A stretch of DNA of 16,013 nucleotides, taken from Candidatus Pelagibacter sp. GTDB lineage: Bacteria > Pseudomonadota > Alphaproteobacteria > Pelagibacterales > Pelagibacteraceae. Made by a program: the position numbers and the translations under genes. A model generated the notes under the pieces. That model saw nothing but the letters and a program-made list of their open reading frames with translations, was not told the origin of the DNA and searched no databases. The DNA lies in NCBI GenBank assembly GCA_028221385.1, contig JAOIRP010000012.1:1-16013 (forward strand), in the 5' to 3' direction. Shown piece by piece: positions 14,603-16,013 of this stretch (position 1 is its first letter; each line of letters starts with the position of its first letter).

Positions 14603-15122
14603 TTTCAGTTAAAAAAGATTCTGGGTGAAATTGAAATCCATATATTTTTTCATTATTATTTTCTATAGCCATTGCGACATTTGAAATAGCACACCTCATC
14701 GTAATTTCAAAATTTTTTGCAATAAAAGGCTCTTTTAATTTTAATGAATGATATCTACCTACAGTGAATTTTTGATCTTTTTTAAATAAAAGACTTTTGT
14801 TTGTAGTTTTTATTTTTGATTGGAAACCATGATAAATCTTATTTTGTTCAATAATTTTACCTTTTTCACAGTATAAAATTTGTTGAAAACCTAAACAAAT
14901 ACCAATAATTTTCTTTCTTCCTTTGTATTTTTTGTAAATTCTTGATGTCAGTGGATAATCTTTTGGCGCCCCTGGTCCTGGAGAAAATACCAGCACATTA
15001 GATTTTTTTAACTTTGTTTCATTTATATCATTATAATTATCACATTCTACTTTATCAAATCTTGAGAATTGATGAACAACATTGTGGGTAAAAGAATCTT
15101 TATGATCAATAATATAAATCAT
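14565..15122 (-). CDS. pabA: Aminodeoxychorismate/anthranilate synthase glutaminase subunit
   Basis: 185 residues, class I glutamine amidotransferase supplying ammonia to the chorismate-binding partner. Motifs: DHKDSFTHNVV (6-16), the family N-terminus; FSPGPGAPKDYP (46-57), oxyanion region; GICLGFQ (74-80) with nucleophile C76, where Phe replaces the common His of GxCLGHQ; GRYHSL (122-127); and FHPESFLT (165-172) carrying H166 and E168 of the triad. Full length. It overlaps pabB by 4 bp (ATGA) upstream and pabC by 38 bp downstream. PabA and TrpG cannot be told apart from this sequence alone; the pabC-like neighbour and absence of trp genes favour folate synthesis. Confidence 0.87.
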   Translation of the reverse strand: MIYIIDHKDSFTHNVVHQFSRFDKVECDNYNDINETKLKKSNVLVFSPGPGAPKDYPLTSRIYKKYKGRKKIIGICLGFQQILYCEKGKIIEQNKIYHGFQSKIKTTNKSLLFKKDQKFTVGRYHSLKLKEPFIAKNFEITMRCAISNVAMAIENNNEKIYGFQFHPESFLTENGNLLIKKILSA

Positions 15123-16013
15123 TTATATAAATCTATTAAAGCTTTAGCTTTTATATAATTTTCATTAAATTCATGAGATGCATTACTGTCTATTACCACT
15201 CCTGAAGCAACTGATATTTCTGATTGATTTTGATAATTTAAAATTGATCTAATTATTATATTAAATCTCATATCACCATTAAATTTTAAATATCCAAAGC
15301 TACCAGTATAAATATTTCGATTTTCTTTTTCCTGCTTATTTAACAAATTAAGAGTGCTAATTTTAGGGCAGCCTATTACCGACCCTCCAGGCATCATAGC
15401 TTTTATAATTTCTAAAGTTGATGTGTTTTTCTTTAATTTTCCAGCTATTAAGCTTACATAGTGATAAAGGTCTTTATATTCTTCAACTATTTTCTTTTTT
15501 ATAATTCTTACAGAGCCAACTTCACAGATTTTTGATAAATCACTTCTCTCCATATCAACAATCATATTGTGTTCTTTGGTTTCTTTAATATTTTTTTTGA
15601 AAAAACTCAATGCTTTTGATTTGTTAAGTTTTTTTGATTTTTTTAACGTACCAGCAATTGGCTTTGTTGAAATTATGTTTTTAGTTTTTGTTATTAAATT
15701 CTCAGGAGAGCAGCTAATGATTGAATAATCTTTATCATTTATCATAAAAGCCTCTGGAGCCATATTACTTTTAGTCAATCTACAAAAAAAATCTAATGCA
15801 TCTATTTTTGAATTCTTTCTATATTTTGTGCAAATTTTTATCTGATATGTTTCACCTGATTTGATTTTTTTTTTAAATTTATTGAATATATTCTTATAGG
15901 AGGCTTTGTTTAAATTGACATTAAAAGTGCTTTTAGATTTTAAATTTTCAGATGATTTATAATTTAATTTATTTGAAAGTTTTTTTTTAGTCTCTGGTTT
16001 ATAAAAAATTCCC
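15119..16013 (-). CDS. pabB: Aminodeoxychorismate synthase component I (chorismate-binding), N-terminal part outside window
   Basis: C-terminal 297 or so residues of a PabB/TrpE-family enzyme. The frame stays open to the right edge: upstream of the TTG at 15778 it encodes SGETYQIKICTKYRKN and DALDFFCRLTKSNMAPEAF, which is standard chorismate-binding domain sequence, so the gene begins beyond 16013. Other motifs: PIAGT (15647-15661), MIVDMERSDLSKICEVGSV, YHYVSLIAGKL with the active-site His, MMPGGSVIGCPK, and YTGSFGYLKFNGDMRFN. PGGS fits PabB. PIAGT, however, has Ala where PabB typically has the Lys nucleophile of PIKGT, and SGVVIDS is nearer TrpE. The pabA and pabC-like genes follow directly, so I favour the folate role. 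Confidence 0.85.
   Translation of the reverse strand, partial: GIFYKPETKKKLSNKLNYKSSENLKSKSTFNVNLNKASYKNIFNKFKKKIKSGETYQIKICTKYRKNSKIDALDFFCRLTKSNMAPEAFMINDKDYSIISCSPENLITKTKNIISTKPIAGTLKKSKKLNKSKALSFFKKNIKETKEHNMIVDMERSDLSKICEVGSVRIIKKKIVEEYKDLYHYVSLIAGKLKKNTSTLEIIKAMMPGGSVIGCPKISTLNLLNKQEKENRNIYTGSFGYLKFNGDMRFNIIIRSILNYQNQSEISVASGVVIDSNASHEFNENYIKAKALIDLYK

Noticed and set aside
15119..15778. A complete 219-aa gene starting at the TTG at 15778
   Set aside because: The frame stays open to the window edge and the upstream residues match the PabB/TrpE fold, so the TTG is an internal Leu codon and the gene is only partial here.
1..16013. CRISPR array, tRNA/rRNA, insertion sequence or prophage elements
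   Set aside because: I found no spaced direct repeats, no tRNA-like cloverleaf, no transposase or integrase and no terminal repeats.

Overview
The window is very AT-rich and tightly packed. Intergenic gaps are mostly under 110 bp, stop and start codons often overlap (TAATG, ATGA), and lysine/asparagine-rich proteins are full of A and T runs. Together with the gene content (Xsc, sulfolactate sulfo-lyase, AprMBA and a TauE/SafE exporter), this points to a streamlined marine alphaproteobacterium of the SAR11/Pelagibacter type. That assignment is an inference from style and gene content; no rRNA or other phylogenetic marker lies in the window.

Layout. Positions 1-1866 (+) hold the 3' part of methionine aminopeptidase, a small membrane-anchored protein of unknown role, and a creatinase/ectoine-hydrolase-like member of the M24 fold that has lost most metal ligands. 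Positions 1868-5775 (-) run xsc, then an FAD amine-oxidase-like oxidoreductase, then a TylF/MycE-like O-methyltransferase. Divergent from xsc, 5887-8434 (+) is suyA-suyB-suyZ: the two subunits of sulfolactate sulfo-lyase and a YeiH-type sulfate/sulfite exporter. Converging on it, with a 4-bp overlap, is a TauE/SafE exporter at 8431-9513 (-), preceded by an unannotated 41-residue membrane miniprotein (9580-9705, -). Positions 9792-13324 (-) carry aprM-aprB-aprA plus a 116-residue protein of unknown function. Positions 13428-16013 (-) are pabB (cut by the window edge), pabA, a pabC-like gene and a HIT-family hydrolase.

How the genes fit together. The 3991-13324 block reads as an organosulfonate dissimilation island. 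Xsc cleaves sulfoacetaldehyde (from taurine or isethionate) to acetyl phosphate and sulfite. SuyAB cleaves 3-sulfolactate (from dihydroxypropanesulfonate or cysteate) to pyruvate and sulfite. The toxic sulfite can be exported by two unrelated carriers, or oxidised with AMP to adenylylsulfate (APS) by AprBA, with electrons passed to the membrane by AprM. No enzyme that turns APS into sulfate (Sat or APAT), no Pta for acetyl phosphate and no sulfonate importer is visible here.

The points most worth following up are: a HIT-family protein just upstream of aprM, since some HIT enzymes cleave APS; the 116-aa unknown in the apr operon; the unannotated miniprotein upstream of the TauE gene; a 7+7 bp inverted repeat in the xsc/suyA divergent promoter region; and a PabB that carries PIAGT where PabB enzymes normally carry PIKGT.
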